Assembly (NCBI GenBank): GCA_003574785.1
Contig: QORU01000028.1
Span: 1-53,225 of the forward strand
DNA length: 53,225 nucleotides
DNA from: Taklimakanibacter deserti
GTDB lineage: Bacteria > Pseudomonadota > Alphaproteobacteria > Rhizobiales > Aestuariivirgaceae
Direction: 5' to 3'
Part shown: positions 43,059 to 53,225 of the stretch, piece after piece
Numbering within the stretch: position 1 is the stretch's first letter
How the letters are laid out: each line of letters begins with the position of its first letter
Notes under the pieces: generated by a model
Databases searched by the model: none
What the model was told of the DNA's origin: nothing
What the model saw: the letters and a program-made list of their open reading frames with translations, nothing else
Translations under genes and position numbers: made by a program

Positions 43059-44687
43059 TCACCAATCGGGCGGTGGGATCTTCACCTTGTTGGCCTTTTT
43101 CGACGATGGCAGTCCCGGAGCCCCCGGGCGCAAGAGAACCGAGTCGCTGCCGCCCGGTCCCCAGTCGGTCCGGTCGGCCATGGCCTCGCGCGTTGCCGGC
43201 GGCACGAAGTCATGACCTTGCCTGATCTGCCAGCCCCCGCCCAGACTGCGGTAGACCGCGATCAGCCCCGTAGCGACATCGCCCGTGGCTTCGGTGAGGT
43301 TTATCTGGGCCTCGTAAAGATTCTGCTCCGCCAGCAGCACGGTGGTAAAGTCGGCGATGCCGCCCTGGTACTGGGTCATGGCGATCCTGAGCGCGCCATT
43401 GGCGGCCGCGACACTCTTCCTCAGGAGCTGGGCCTGGGCCCGCGATTGAAGAAACTGCGCCAGCCCGTCCTCGACCTCCTTTTGCGCCTTCAGCACGGTA
43501 TTCTGGTAGTTCAGCAGCAGCGCCTGAAGGCGCGCGTCCTGCATGCGCACATTGTTGGTGATCTGCCCATAGTTCAGGATATTCCACTGGAAGGACGGGC
43601 CGACCGAATAGGCAATGCTGTTGTTGGTGAAGAGATTGCCCAGATTGTTGTTGCCAAGCGTCGTCGCCGAGGTGCCGATAGTACCCAGCAACGTGAAGGA
43701 CGGGTAGAGATCGGCCTTGGCAATTCCGATCTGGGCACTCTGCGCGGCTGCGGCAAGCTCCGCGGCACGGACATCCGGCCGGCGGCGCAGGAGATCGGCC
43801 GGGATGCCGACAGCCACTTCCTTCGGCGCGGTCGGAATGGGGCGGCGGCCTGCGATCAACGTGTCGAGCCGTTGCGGCGGAAGGCCGAGCAGCAGGCTCA
43901 AGGCGTTTCGTGCCTGCTGCAGCTGCAGCGTCAGCTGCGGTATCGACGCTTCGGTAGCATAGAGGACGTTCTTGGCCTGGAAGACATCGCGCTCCGCGAC
44001 AGCGCCGCCCTTGTACCTTGCCTGGGCTATGGCCAGGGCATCCTTCTGCTTGCGGATATTGTCATAAGCGATGGCGATTTCCCGCTCGATCGTGCGGATG
44101 GCGACATAGGTCGTGGCGACGTCGCCAATGAGAGAGACGATCACGTCATCGTAATTCGCCACACTTTCGAGGAATGCCGCGTCGGCGGACTGGATGGCGC
44201 GGCGGAACTTGCCCCAGAAATCCAGCTCCCAAGCGATCCGCGCGCCGAGCGAGACTTTCCAGTATTTGGGCAACAGGCCGAGAGACGAGGTCGGATCCTT
44301 ATTGTAGTTGAGCTCGCCGACGGCCTGCTGCTGCTGGGGATAGAACTCACCGACGACCAGGCCCAGCTGCGCTCTCGCTTCCAGGACGCGCACTCCTGCG
44401 ATCCTGAGCGTCAGGTTCTGCTCGAAGGCCTCTTGCACCAACCGGTTCAGCGTCTTGTCGTTGAATACCGTCCACCAGTCGACATATTCCTGGCGCCTCG
44501 TGTTCACGGTGCGGTTGCGCGCTTCAAGCCACTGCGCTGCAACAGGCGCGTTTGGTTTCATCCAGTCGGGTCCGACCATGCAGCCCGAAAGCGCCGTCAG
44601 CGATCCAAGGAGCAAGACCCGCGCGCTTCGGCCTGCCCAGTCCCGCAAATTGGGTTTGGATCTCTTTCTTGTGTTTCCCCGCCTCAT
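43059..44687 (-). CDS. outer-membrane efflux channel (OprM/NodT family lipoprotein)
   Basis: A 542-residue outer-membrane factor. MRRGNTRKRSKP is followed by a lipoprotein signal (LLLGSLTALSGC) and MVGPDWMKPNAPV, typical of the NodT/OprM group. Two OEP repeats contain PDVRAAELAAAAQSAQIGIA and NYQNTVLKAQKEVEDGL, the helices of the tunnel barrel. ATG 44687 was chosen because an earlier start would put 88 residues before the lipoprotein signal. It is the first gene of the operon, an unusual order, as the channel gene more often comes last. It might also serve the type I exporter, for which no channel gene is seen. Confidence 0.9.
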   Translation of the reverse strand: MRRGNTRKRSKPNLRDWAGRSARVLLLGSLTALSGCMVGPDWMKPNAPVAAQWLEARNRTVNTRRQEYVDWWTVFNDKTLNRLVQEAFEQNLTLRIAGVRVLEARAQLGLVVGEFYPQQQQAVGELNYNKDPTSSLGLLPKYWKVSLGARIAWELDFWGKFRRAIQSADAAFLESVANYDDVIVSLIGDVATTYVAIRTIEREIAIAYDNIRKQKDALAIAQARYKGGAVAERDVFQAKNVLYATEASIPQLTLQLQQARNALSLLLGLPPQRLDTLIAGRRPIPTAPKEVAVGIPADLLRRRPDVRAAELAAAAQSAQIGIAKADLYPSFTLLGTIGTSATTLGNNNLGNLFTNNSIAYSVGPSFQWNILNYGQITNNVRMQDARLQALLLNYQNTVLKAQKEVEDGLAQFLQSRAQAQLLRKSVAAANGALRIAMTQYQGGIADFTTVLLAEQNLYEAQINLTEATGDVATGLIAVYRSLGGGWQIRQGHDFVPPATREAMADRTDWGPGGSDSVLLRPGAPGLPSSKKANKVKIPPPDW

Positions 44688-44763
44688 AGTTCCAATCAAC
44701 AACAGATTTGACGTAAAGGCAACAATATTGCGATGCACCCTTGCCCAAATGGTCCTGTTGAAT

Positions 44764-44880
44764 GAGCGGCACCGTCGCTTCGCCGCCTCCTTTGTGGGAA
44801 CTCCTGTGCCGAAGAGCTTCCAGCGCTCACCTGTATTCCAGCCCCGGACGATGCGCTGACGTATTATTTCTACAACGGCG
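44764..44880 (+). pseudogene. decayed fragment of a third EamA/DMT transporter
   Basis: TGGGAACTCCTG at 44794 and GCGCTGACGTATTATTTCTA near 44856 match the two DMT genes (TGGGAGCTCCTT; GCGCTGATGTATTATCTCTA) in the same order, with a shortened and shifted stretch between. It lies upstream of the RND operon, while the intact copies lie downstream of it. The evidence is alignment by eye over about 115 bases. Confidence 0.55.
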
Positions 44881-44981
44881 GCCCAATGTTCCGTTTGCTC
44901 ACAGGAACTCACAACGGGCGCAGCCTGCGCGAGCCTTTTACGTGAGGGCATGCCTGCCGCTCGCTTCCCGTATCGTGAGCC

Positions 44982-45335
44982 TCAGGCCCTTCGAGGGTCC
45001 GCGTCCCTCTCGACTTCGGGTGAGCGTTTGCGCGCATGGACATGGAGCGCGCTTGCCGAAGGCGCCAGGAAGCCTTGCCCGTGACGCAGCAGAGCGGCAT
45101 GCCGGCCCATGATCTCGAGCTTCGGCGTCATCGGGCGAGACGGCCCCGGGCACAGCGCCGGAAGCCGCCGTCCGGCCTTCCGGCAACAGGTGCCAAGCTC
45201 ACGCAAGGTGTTGCCGACATTTTCAGCATTGGCCACGATGGTTGCGACGATGACGGCAAAGAGCGCGACGATCTTCGCCGCCCATGGCGCGATGATGCGG
45301 CCGAGCGCCGGGCTTTGGCAAAGCGTGCTGGTCAC
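44982..45335 (-). CDS. possible small membrane protein
   Basis: A 117-residue frame from GTG 45335. One hydrophobic segment (IIAPWAAKIVALFAVIVATI) is followed by NVGNTLRELGTCCRKAGRRL and a low-confidence tail that seems to translate repeat sequence. No family is recognised. Apart from this and the DMT remnant, 44688-45551 shows no gene; near 45425 TGGCCGGATCAAGTCCAGCC resembles another dispersed repeat. Confidence 0.3.
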   Translation of the reverse strand: MTSTLCQSPALGRIIAPWAAKIVALFAVIVATIVANAENVGNTLRELGTCCRKAGRRLPALCPGPSRPMTPKLEIMGRHAALLRHGQGFLAPSASALHVHARKRSPEVERDADPRRA

Positions 45336-45551
45336 GTGACGGTTCTTTCTGGGGAGAGAGCCCGGTTCTCGGATCTTCGCAAGAGCCAGAACAGGGAATT
45401 ACAAAAGCAATGTGCCCGGCAGCGGCTATGGCCGGATCAAGTCCAGCCATGAACTCTGGGCACAGGTTTCAACTCTGATATTTTCCAAATCACTCTTTGG
45501 CCCACGATGTCAAGAGAAAGAAAAGGTCCCCTATGCGGAACAGCGACAGAG

Positions 45552-46676
45552 TCACGACGTCTGGCCGGAACGATCGCCGCCGATCGAGATCGTCCGCTTA
45601 AGCTCAGGCCCGAGCGGGCCGATGGCCGCGGGCTGCGTTTTCCCCCGCAGCACGGCGACATCATAGAGCTCGCTCACCACGCCCTCCATGGTCAGGGAAT
45701 GGACGACGCTGCCGGATTTCGTGTCGATGAAATAGAGGCCGCAGCGCGGCTCCATCTTGCGGTCGGCGAGCTGCTGATCGAGCGCCAGACCGGAGAAGGT
45801 CTTGTTGTCGCGCGGCTTGGACAGGCCGACGACCGCGATATCGCCGATGAAATCGAGGCCGCGCAAATAGCCGGGGCAGAAGCACAGCGCCTCGAACCGG
45901 CCGGCGGCCAGATCGACCGTCCCCAATTCCCCGGTGCCGGAATTGAGCAGCCATAGTTTGCCGCCATGCCAGCGCGGCGAATGCGGCATGGAGAGGCCCG
46001 AACAGACGACCTCGCCCGATGCCACGTCGATGACGATGCCGCCATTCTGGCGCTGGTCGCGCCAGCCATCGAAGGTATCGCTCCTGGCCACCGCCGTCAC
46101 GAAAGCGGGCTTGCCGTCCTTGAGCGCCAGGCCGTTGAGATGGCAGCGGTCCTCGGCGGCGAGCCTGGTGATGAAGGACGGCTGCCACACGGGCACGAAG
46201 CTGTGGGTGGCGCTCGGCCGCGCGAGGCCGTTGAACAAGGTGTTGACGAACAAGGGGATGCCGTCGGGCAGGAGGGCGAGATCGTGAATGTCGAGATCGC
46301 CCGTGAAGAAACTCATCTGCGGGACATAGAGCGCGTCGTGGCCTTCGCTGCTGCGCTGGCCCGGCTCCATCGCATCGACGAATTTGAAGATCTGGGTGTC
46401 GGCCGTGGCCCAGAGCTCGTTGCCCTTCACGGCGAGGCCGAGGCAGCGGCCGATATTGCGGTTGAAGACCCAGAGCTGCCCGTCGGCCTTCACCCCGAAC
46501 ATCAGGAGCTTGCCGACCTGGTAGGTGGTGACGGCGAGGCTTGCCTTGTGCTGCTTGAGCCAGGCGGCGAAACCGCGCGAGGCATTGACGGCGAAAATGG
46601 GATCGCCTTTCGCCACGGTATCTACCGTCTGCCGGTCGTCGCTCACGGATGCAGGTTGGAGCTTTCTGTCACTCAC
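45552..46676 (-). CDS. TIGR03032-family protein
   Basis: A 374-residue protein of a conserved family of unknown function (TIGR03032), with repeated beta-strand motifs suggestive of a propeller: [100 protein letters not shown]. No signal peptide. It starts at GTG 46676, overlapping by 4 bases the stop of the giant FG-GAP protein, so both are translated from one message. The coupling suggests a role in production or modification of that protein, but this is inference. Confidence 0.8.
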   Translation of the reverse strand: MSDRKLQPASVSDDRQTVDTVAKGDPIFAVNASRGFAAWLKQHKASLAVTTYQVGKLLMFGVKADGQLWVFNRNIGRCLGLAVKGNELWATADTQIFKFVDAMEPGQRSSEGHDALYVPQMSFFTGDLDIHDLALLPDGIPLFVNTLFNGLARPSATHSFVPVWQPSFITRLAAEDRCHLNGLALKDGKPAFVTAVARSDTFDGWRDQRQNGGIVIDVASGEVVCSGLSMPHSPRWHGGKLWLLNSGTGELGTVDLAAGRFEALCFCPGYLRGLDFIGDIAVVGLSKPRDNKTFSGLALDQQLADRKMEPRCGLYFIDTKSGSVVHSLTMEGVVSELYDVAVLRGKTQPAAIGPLGPELKRTISIGGDRSGQTS

Positions 46677-49600
46677 GCGAGAATCCCGGCGCTGTTGATG
46701 TCGGTGTCGATGATAAGCTGGGCCTGGCCGTTCTGGAAGACGGTGTAGCTGTTGGCGCCGATGGTGACGGTGCCGGTGCTGGCCCAGCCGCTGTCAAGGG
46801 TCGCGACGCTGTCGCTCGCATCGCCGTGAATGGTGAAGCCGGTGAGGCCGCCCTGGGTGTCGTCCGAAAGGTCGAACACGTCGAGCGCATTCAGCATCAG
46901 GCTGTTGTTGCCGCCGGCGCCGAGATCGATCGCCTCGATGCTCGACACCCTGGCCGGCAAGATGGCCGAGAAGTCGAACGTGTCATTGGCGCTGTCGATG
47001 CGGAGCGTGTCGAAGCCGGCGCCGCCGTCGATATCGGCGAAGTCCGTGCCGGTGATGGCGAGAATGTCATCGCCGGCCCCACCGCGCAGCACGTCGGCAC
47101 CGCCGCCGCCCGTCAGGGTGTCATTGCCGAGACCGCCGATGAGCATCTCCGCAGCAATGCCGCCAGTTGTTGTGACGGGCGTCGAGCCGAGGCCAAGTGC
47201 CCCGCCGAGCACCACATAAGCCTCGCCGGCGTTGGTGCCGCCATCATCGCCAAAGTACGCCCCGACGATCAGGTCGTCGAAGCCGTCGTTATTGACATCG
47301 CCCGCGGAGGACACGCTGAAGCCCGCCTGGTCATTTGCCGTATCGCCCTGGATGATGAAGCCCTGGGCAGCGGTGAGGGTGGTTAGATCGACGGTGCCGA
47401 AGCCGGATGCCTTGCCGAACACCACATAGGCCTCGCCGGCATCGGTGCCGCCATCATCGCCACCGGCCGCCCCGACGATCAGGTCGTCGAAGCCGTCGCC
47501 ATTTACATCGCCCGCCGAGGACACGCCGTAGCCCGCCCGGTCATTTGCCGCATCGCCCTGGATGATGAAGCCCTGGGCGGACGTGAGGCCGGTCAGATCG
47601 ATGGTGCCGAAGCCCGACGCCTTGCCGAACACCACATAGGCCTCACCCGCCTCGCTGCCGCCATCATCGCCAAATAGCGCCCCCACGATCAGGTCGTCGA
47701 GACCGTCGCCATTGACATCGCCCGCAGAGGACACGCTGATGCCCGCCTGGTCACCCGCCGCATCGCCCTGGATGATGAAACCCTCGGCGGCGGTGAGGCT
47801 GCCGAGATCGACGGTGCCGAAGCTCGACGCCTTGCCGAACACCACATAGGCCTCGCCGGCCGAGTTGCCGCCATCGTCGCCATGGGTCGCCCCGACGATC
47901 AGATCGTCGAAACCGTCGCCATTGACGTCGCCGGCCGATGACACGCTGTTGCCCGCCAGGTCAGTCGCCGCATCGCCCTGGATGATGAAGCCCTGGGCAG
48001 CGGTGAGGCCGGTGAGATCGACGGTGCCGAAGCCCGACGCCTTGCCGAACACCACATAGGCCTCGCCGGCATCGGTGCCGCCGTCGTCGCCAAAGAACGC
48101 TCCGACGATCAGGTCGTCGAAGCCGTCGCCATTGACGTCGCCCGCCGAAGACACGCTGATGCCCGCCAGGTCAGTCGCCGCATCGCCCTGGATGATAAAG
48201 CCCTGGGCAGCGGTGAGGCCGGTGAGATCGACGGTGCCGAAGCCCACCGCCTTGCCGAACACCACATAGGCCTCGCCGGCATCGGTGCCGCCATCGTCGC
48301 CACGGAATGCCCCGGTGATCAAGTCATCGAAGCCGTCGCCATTGACATCGCCCGCCGAGGACACGCTCCATCCCGAATAGTCTGCCGCCATATCGCCCTG
48401 GATGATGAAGCCCTGGGCAGCGGTGAGGCCGGTGAGATCGACGGTGCTGAAGCCCGCCGCCTTGCCGAACACCACATAGGCTTCGCCGGCATTGGTGCCG
48501 CCATCATCGCCAAGGGGCGCTCCGACGATCAGGTCGTCGAAGCCGTCGCCATTGACATCGCCCGCCGAGGACACGCTCCATCCCGCCCGGTCATCCGTCG
48601 CGTCGCCCTGGATGACGAAGCCTTGCGAAGCAGGCAGGCCCGAGAGATCGATGGTGCGCGCGAAATTCGCCGTCACGCCGTTCTCGACGCGAAGTTCGGC
48701 CGCGCCGTTGGCGTAGCGCTCGAAGGTCACGCCGCCATCGCTGATGCTCCCCTGATAGAACCAGCCTGCATCGGCAACATCGACTACATCGCCGGCATTG
48801 CCCAGTACGGTCAGAACACCTGTGCCGTCGGTTCTCTCCTCGGTGATGTCGAGGACGCTGAGCTTGTCGACAGTCAGCGTGTTGTTGCCGCTCCCGGTGA
48901 GGTCGATCTTCTCGATGGAGGTGATCTCGGCCGGAAGGGTCGCCGCCAGGTCGAGCGACAGGCCGGCACCATCGAGGCGCAGCGTGTCGATACCGGTGCC
49001 ACCATCGACATCGGCAAAGCTCAGATCCGAGACGCCCAATACATCACTGCCGGCCCCACCGCGCAGCACGTCGGCACCGCCGCCGCCCGTCAGGGTGTCA
49101 TCGCCGAGACCGCCGATGAGCATTTCGGAGGCGGTCGTGCCGGCTGTGGTGACGGGTGTCGAGCCATGGCCGAAAGCGCCTCCGAGCACCACATAGGCCT
49201 CGCCGGCGTTGGTGCCGCCATCATCGCCAAATCGTGCTCCGACGATCAGGTCATCGAAACCATCGCGATTGACGTCGCCGGCCGACGAAACGCTAATGCC
49301 TGCATGGTCATTGTCCACATCACCCTGAATGATGAAGCCTTGGGCCGAGGTGAGGCTGGTAAGATCGATCGTGCCGAAGCCCGATGCCTTGCCGAAGACC
49401 ACATAGGCCTCGCCCGCATAAGCGCCCCCGCCATCACCGTAAGGCACGCCGACGATCACGTCATCGAAGCCATCGCCATTGACGTCACCCGCCGAGGAGA
49501 CACTGGCGCCCGCGAAGTCACCCGCCTCATCGCCCTGGATGATGAAGCCCTGGCTCGCGGTGAGGGCGGAAAGGTCTATCGTGCCAAAGCCGGACGCCTT

Positions 49601-52600
49601 GCCGAAAACCACATAGGCCTCGCCGGCGTCGGCGCCGCCGTCGTCACCCAGTCGTGCTCCGACGATCAGATCGTCAAAGCCATCACCATTGACATCACCG
49701 GCCGAGGATACCGAGTAACCCGCCTGGTCACCCGCCGCATCGCCCTGGATGATGAAGCCCTGGGCGACGGAGAGGCCGGTGAGATCGACGTTCACCGGGC
49801 TTGCCCCCCCGAACACCACATAGGCCTCGCCGGCGTAGTTGCCGCCGTCATCGCCCCCGTGTGCCCCGACGATCAGATCGTCGAAGCCGTCGCCATTGAC
49901 GTCACCCGCCGAGGAGACTCTCACGCCGGCCTGGTCCAAAGAGACATCACCCTGGATGACGAAACCCGCGGCAGGGGCCAGGCTGGCAAGATCAATCGTG
50001 CCGAAGCCCGAAGACTTGCCGAAAATCACATAGGCCTCGCCGGCATAGAAGCCACCACCGTTGCCATGAGGCGCCCCGACGATCAGGTCATCGAAACCGT
50101 CGCCATTGACATCGCCCGCCTCAGAGACGCTAAAGCCCGCCCAGTCATTGGACGCGTCACCCTGGATTATGAAACCCTGGCCTGAGGTGAGGCCGGTCAG
50201 GTCAATCGTGCCAAAGCCGGTCCCCTTGCCGAACACGACATAGGCCTCGCCCGCATTGCTCCCGCCGTCATCGCCAAGCCATGCCCCGACGATCACGTCA
50301 TCGAAGCCATCGCCATTGACGTCACCCGCCGAGGAGACGCTCCAGCCCGCCTCGTCACCAGCGACATCGCCCTGGATTATGAACCCTTCGGCAGAGGCGA
50401 GGCTGGAAAGATCAATCGTGCCAAAACCCGAGGCCTTGCCGAAAACCACATAGGCTTCGCCGGCATCGGTGCCACCATCGTCACCCAACCGCGCTCCGAC
50501 AATCACATCGTCGAAGCCATCGCCATTGACGTCACCCGCAGAGGATACCGAGAATCCCGCGTGGTCAACGGCGGTATCGCCCTGGATGATGAAGCTGAGA
50601 TTGCTGGAAATACCGGTGAGATCGATAGTCCGCGCAAAGTTCGCCGTTACGCCATTCTCGATCCTGAGCTCGGCCGCGCCATTCACGTAGCGCTCGAAGC
50701 TAACGCCGCCATCGCTAATGCCGCCCTGATAGAACCATCCGCTGTCGGCGACATTGACGCTATCGCCACTGTTGCCACGCACGGTCAGGATTGCAGTGCC
50801 GCTGCTTCTTTCCTCCGTTATGTCGAGCACGCCGAGCTTGTCCACCGTCAGCGTGTTGTCGCCGCTGCCGGCGAGGTCGATCGTCTCGATGGAGGTGACC
50901 TCGGCCGGAAGGGTAGTCGACAAATCGAGCGCCAAGCTGGCGCCGTCGAGGCGCAGAGTGTCGATGCCGGTGCCACCGTCGACATCGGCGAAACTAAGAT
51001 CCGAAACACCGAGAATGTCATTTCCAGCGCCACCGCGCAGAACATCGGCGCCGCCCCCGCCCGTCAGCGTGTCGTTCCCGAGACCGCCGATGAGCATTTC
51101 CGCGGCGACCGTGCCGGTCGTGATGACCGGCGTCGAGTCAAGGCCGAAGGCGCCGCCCAGCACCACATAGGCCTCGCCGGCATTACCACCGCCGTTGTCG
51201 CCATACCGCGCGCCGACGATCAGGTCGTCGAAACCGTCGCCATTGACATCGCCCGCAGAAGACACGCTGAAGCCCGCCCGGTCAAAGGCCGCATCGCCCT
51301 GGATGATGATGCCCTGGGTGGCGGTGAGGCTGGCGAGATCGACGGTGCCGAAGCCCGACCCCTTGCCGAACACCACATAGGCCTCGCCGGCATCATAGCC
51401 GCCGTCATTGCCAAAGGGCGCCCCGACGATCAGGTCGTCGAAACCGTCGCCATTGACATCGCCCGCCGAGGACACGCTCCAGCCCGCCCTGTCATCGGCC
51501 GCATCGCCCTGGATGATGAAGCCCTGGGCGCCGGTCAGGGCGGCGAGATCGACGGTGCCGAAGCCCGATCCCATGCCGAACACCACATAGGCCTCGCCGG
51601 CATTATAGTCGCCATCATCGCCACGATACGCCCCGACGATCAGATCGTCGAAACCGTCGCCATTGACATCGCCCGCCGAAGACACGCTGAAGCTCGCTTG
51701 GTCATATGCCGCATCGCCCTGTATGATAAAGCCCTGGGCGGCGGTAAGGCTGGTGAGATCGACGGTGCCGAAGCCCGACGCCTTGCCGAACACCACATAT
51801 GCCTCGCCGGCATCGGTGGCGCCATCGTCGCCAAAGGGTGCCCCGACAATCAGGTCGTCGAACCCGTCGCCATTGACATCACCCGCCGAAGATACGCTCC
51901 TGCCTGCCAGGTCATTTGCCGCATCGCCCTGGATGATGAAGCCCTGGGTGGCGGTGAGGGTCGTGAGATCGACGGTGCCGAGGCCCGACGCCTTGCCGAA
52001 CACGACATAGGCCTCGCCGGCCAAGTTGCCGCCATCATCGCCAAAGGGTGCCCCGACGATCAAGTCGTCGAAGCCGTCGCCATTGACATCGCCCGCCGAG
52101 GACACGCTCCAGCCCGCCCGGTCAGATGCAACATCGCCCTGGATGATGAAGCCCTGGGTGGCGGTAAGGCTGGTGAGATCGACGATGCCGAAGCCCGACG
52201 CCTTGCCGAACACCACATAGGCCTCTCCGGCATAGCCGCCGCCATCATCGCCATAAGGTGCCCCGACGATCAGGTCGTCGAAACCGTCGCCATTGACATC
52301 GCCCGCAGAAGACACGCTGAAGCCCGCATAGTCATTTGCCGCATCGCCCTGGATGATGAAACCCTGGGAAGCGGTCAGGCCGGCGAGATCGACGGTGCCG
52401 AAGCCCGACGCGTTGCCGAACACCACATAGGCCTCGCCGGCATTATAGCCGCCATCATCGCCAAGCAGCGCCCCGACGATCAGGTCGTCGAAACCGTCGC
52501 CATTGACATCGCCCGCCGAAGACACGCTCCCGCCTGCGAAGTCACCCGCTGCATCGCCCTGGATGATAAAGCCCTGCGTATGCGATAAGGTGCTCAAGTC

Positions 52601-53225
52601 GATGATTGTTGAATTCTCTACAGTGTAGCTCTGGCTGTCGTTGGCGGTGGTGCTGTTGCCGGCGGTGTCGTTGGTGGTGACGCTGGCATCGACCGTGACG
52701 TCCTCGTCTGCCACAAGCGCCGAGCCCGGCACATCGATGCTGAAGCCGCCGCCCGAGACAGGGCCGGTATAGGTCGCGCCGTTGATCGTCAGAGTGACCG
52801 TATCGCCGTCCTGGACATCGCCACCCACCGTGCCGGTCACGGCAACCGTGCCGCCAACCTCAGCCGCATTGACGATGTTGTCGGCGGTGATCGGCGCCAG
52901 GGTAATCGAGGCCGGAGGCGGCGTCGTGTCGACGCTGTAGATCTGGGTGTCATTCGCCGTGGTGCTGTTGCCGGCTATGTCCGTAGTGGTGACGCTGGCA
53001 TCGACGGTCACGTTGTCGTCCGCAGCCAGGGCCGAGCCCGGCACATCGATGCTGAAAGCGCCGCTCGAAACAGGACCGGTATAGGTCGCGCCGTTGATCG
53101 TCAGCGTGACGGTGTCGCCGTCCTGGACGTCGCCACCCACCGTGCCGGTGACGGCCACCGTGCCGCCGGCTTCCGCCGCATTGACGATGTTGTCGGCGGT
53201 GATCGCATCAAGCGTAATCGAGGCC
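46673..53225 (-). CDS. giant secreted calcium-binding protein with Ig-like, FG-GAP and RTX repeats (5' end outside window)
   Basis: At least 2180 residues; the frame stays open to the window edge, so the N-terminus is missing. Order seen: Ig-like repeats ([20 protein letters not shown]); then three modules, each of seven FG-GAP repeats ([36 protein letters not shown]) followed by RTX-type [20 protein letters not shown] and a beta linker. The DVNGDGFDD loops are calcium sites as in integrin alpha chains. The C-terminus ([20 protein letters not shown]) ends ILA, and a type I secretion signal is likely. The exporter at 23948-27078 is the nearest candidate secretion machine. Confidence 0.85.
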   Translation of the reverse strand, partial: ASITLDAITADNIVNAAEAGGTVAVTGTVGGDVQDGDTVTLTINGATYTGPVSSGAFSIDVPGSALAADDNVTVDASVTTTDIAGNSTTANDTQIYSVDTTPPPASITLAPITADNIVNAAEVGGTVAVTGTVGGDVQDGDTVTLTINGATYTGPVSGGGFSIDVPGSALVADEDVTVDASVTTNDTAGNSTTANDSQSYTVENSTIIDLSTLSHTQGFIIQGDAAGDFAGGSVSSAGDVNGDGFDDLIVGALLGDDGGYNAGEAYVVFGNASGFGTVDLAGLTASQGFIIQGDAANDYAGFSVSSAGDVNGDGFDDLIVGAPYGDDGGGYAGEAYVVFGKASGFGIVDLTSLTATQGFIIQGDVASDRAGWSVSSAGDVNGDGFDDLIVGAPFGDDGGNLAGEAYVVFGKASGLGTVDLTTLTATQGFIIQGDAANDLAGRSVSSAGDVNGDGFDDLIVGAPFGDDGATDAGEAYVVFGKASGFGTVDLTSLTAAQGFIIQGDAAYDQASFSVSSAGDVNGDGFDDLIVGAYRGDDGDYNAGEAYVVFGMGSGFGTVDLAALTGAQGFIIQGDAADDRAGWSVSSAGDVNGDGFDDLIVGAPFGNDGGYDAGEAYVVFGKGSGFGTVDLASLTATQGIIIQGDAAFDRAGFSVSSAGDVNGDGFDDLIVGARYGDNGGGNAGEAYVVLGGAFGLDSTPVITTGTVAAEMLIGGLGNDTLTGGGGADVLRGGAGNDILGVSDLSFADVDGGTGIDTLRLDGASLALDLSTTLPAEVTSIETIDLAGSGDNTLTVDKLGVLDITEERSSGTAILTVRGNSGDSVNVADSGWFYQGGISDGGVSFERYVNGAAELRIENGVTANFARTIDLTGISSNLSFIIQGDTAVDHAGFSVSSAGDVNGDGFDDVIVGARLGDDGGTDAGEAYVVFGKASGFGTIDLSSLASAEGFIIQGDVAGDEAGWSVSSAGDVNGDGFDDVIVGAWLGDDGGSNAGEAYVVFGKGTGFGTIDLTGLTSGQGFIIQGDASNDWAGFSVSEAGDVNGDGFDDLIVGAPHGNGGGFYAGEAYVIFGKSSGFGTIDLASLAPAAGFVIQGDVSLDQAGVRVSSAGDVNGDGFDDLIVGAHGGDDGGNYAGEAYVVFGGASPVNVDLTGLSVAQGFIIQGDAAGDQAGYSVSSAGDVNGDGFDDLIVGARLGDDGGADAGEAYVVFGKASGFGTIDLSALTASQGFIIQGDEAGDFAGASVSSAGDVNGDGFDDVIVGVPYGDGGGAYAGEAYVVFGKASGFGTIDLTSLTSAQGFIIQGDVDNDHAGISVSSAGDVNRDGFDDLIVGARFGDDGGTNAGEAYVVLGGAFGHGSTPVTTAGTTASEMLIGGLGDDTLTGGGGADVLRGGAGSDVLGVSDLSFADVDGGTGIDTLRLDGAGLSLDLAATLPAEITSIEKIDLTGSGNNTLTVDKLSVLDITEERTDGTGVLTVLGNAGDVVDVADAGWFYQGSISDGGVTFERYANGAAELRVENGVTANFARTIDLSGLPASQGFVIQGDATDDRAGWSVSSAGDVNGDGFDDLIVGAPLGDDGGTNAGEAYVVFGKAAGFSTVDLTGLTAAQGFIIQGDMAADYSGWSVSSAGDVNGDGFDDLITGAFRGDDGGTDAGEAYVVFGKAVGFGTVDLTGLTAAQGFIIQGDAATDLAGISVSSAGDVNGDGFDDLIVGAFFGDDGGTDAGEAYVVFGKASGFGTVDLTGLTAAQGFIIQGDAATDLAGNSVSSAGDVNGDGFDDLIVGATHGDDGGNSAGEAYVVFGKASSFGTVDLGSLTAAEGFIIQGDAAGDQAGISVSSAGDVNGDGLDDLIVGALFGDDGGSEAGEAYVVFGKASGFGTIDLTGLTSAQGFIIQGDAANDRAGYGVSSAGDVNGDGFDDLIVGAAGGDDGGTDAGEAYVVFGKASGFGTVDLTTLTAAQGFIIQGDTANDQAGFSVSSAGDVNNDGFDDLIVGAYFGDDGGTNAGEAYVVLGGALGLGSTPVTTTGGIAAEMLIGGLGNDTLTGGGGADVLRGGAGDDILAITGTDFADIDGGAGFDTLRIDSANDTFDFSAILPARVSSIEAIDLGAGGNNSLMLNALDVFDLSDDTQGGLTGFTIHGDASDSVATLDSGWASTGTVTIGANSYTVFQNGQAQLIIDTDINSAGILA
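47170..52610 (-). repeat. 21 tandem 210-base FG-GAP coding repeats in three blocks of seven
   Basis: Blocks lie at about 52610-51130, 50640-49150 and 48660-47170, each with seven copies of a 70-residue unit. Copies within a block, especially the first and third, are very alike at DNA level, while the middle block is more diverged in synonymous positions. RTX segments and linkers separate the blocks. Confidence 0.85.
52680..53225 (-). repeat. tandem Ig-like domain repeats of about 100 residues
   Basis: Two near-identical copies share [29 protein letters not shown] and [10 protein letters not shown]; the second is cut by the window edge. The array probably continues outside the window. Confidence 0.8.

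Noticed and set aside
44688..44951. 88-residue N-terminal extension of the OprM-like protein
   Set aside because: It would place the lipoprotein signal inside the protein; the start at 44687 gives a normal signal.
47170..52610. Regular 210-base repeats looking like a CRISPR or satellite array
   Set aside because: The period keeps one long reading frame and encodes FG-GAP repeats; there are no short spacers.

Overview
The window reads as a chromosomal segment of a GC-rich alphaproteobacterium, most likely order Hyphomicrobiales (Rhizobiales). This rests on gene content (half-size CUT2 sugar ATPase, IolE, MocR regulator, many small solute transporters), on codon bias, and on dense short palindromic repeats of a type common in that order. 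No rRNA, tRNA or CRISPR array was seen.

Left part (1-9500): a minus-strand sugar/polyol locus with Gfo/Idh/MocA dehydrogenase, IolE-like dehydratase, periplasmic binding protein, permease and ATPase, probably for inositol or a related compound. Between the binding protein and permease sits a small DUF559 nuclease-like gene enclosed by two inverted palindromic repeats. A MocR regulator, a JmjC-like protein and an NTF2-like protein follow.

9500-15300: a MlaC-like gene, a decayed MocR fragment, and then an island of visibly lower GC. The island carries an operon for a ubiquitin-like protein, an E2-like protein, a JAMM protease and an E1-like protein whose nucleotide-binding loop has been lost by a frameshifting deletion. 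Next come a HigB-like toxin and an XRE-ImmA/IrrE antitoxin/protease, and a 5'-truncated gene. This looks like a partly decayed defence island of the Bil/Bub type.

15400-23600: a DeoR regulator and a plus-strand operon with Tat-type binding protein, two permeases, ATPase and a phosphonate monoester hydrolase/sulfatase-family enzyme, suggesting uptake and hydrolysis of organophosphonates or phosphodiesters. Palindromic repeat pairs fill almost every gap of this operon, and the last pair encloses a second DUF559 gene.

23600-31700: a type I secretion operon (minus strand): giant repeat adhesin, ABC exporter, HlyD-type adaptor, plus the remnant of a second adaptor. 31700-35430: metallophosphatase, frameshifted GST-like gene and two tandem EamA/DMT transporters. 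35446-44687: an RND efflux operon (OprM, adaptor and two AcrB-like pumps). 45552-53225: a TIGR03032-family gene coupled to a second giant calcium-binding protein whose 21 FG-GAP repeats fall into exactly three sets of seven; its N-terminus lies outside the window.

The least familiar signals are the two DUF559 genes enclosed by inverted REP-like repeats, which resemble the non-coding repeat pairs elsewhere in the window, and the ubiquitin-like island.
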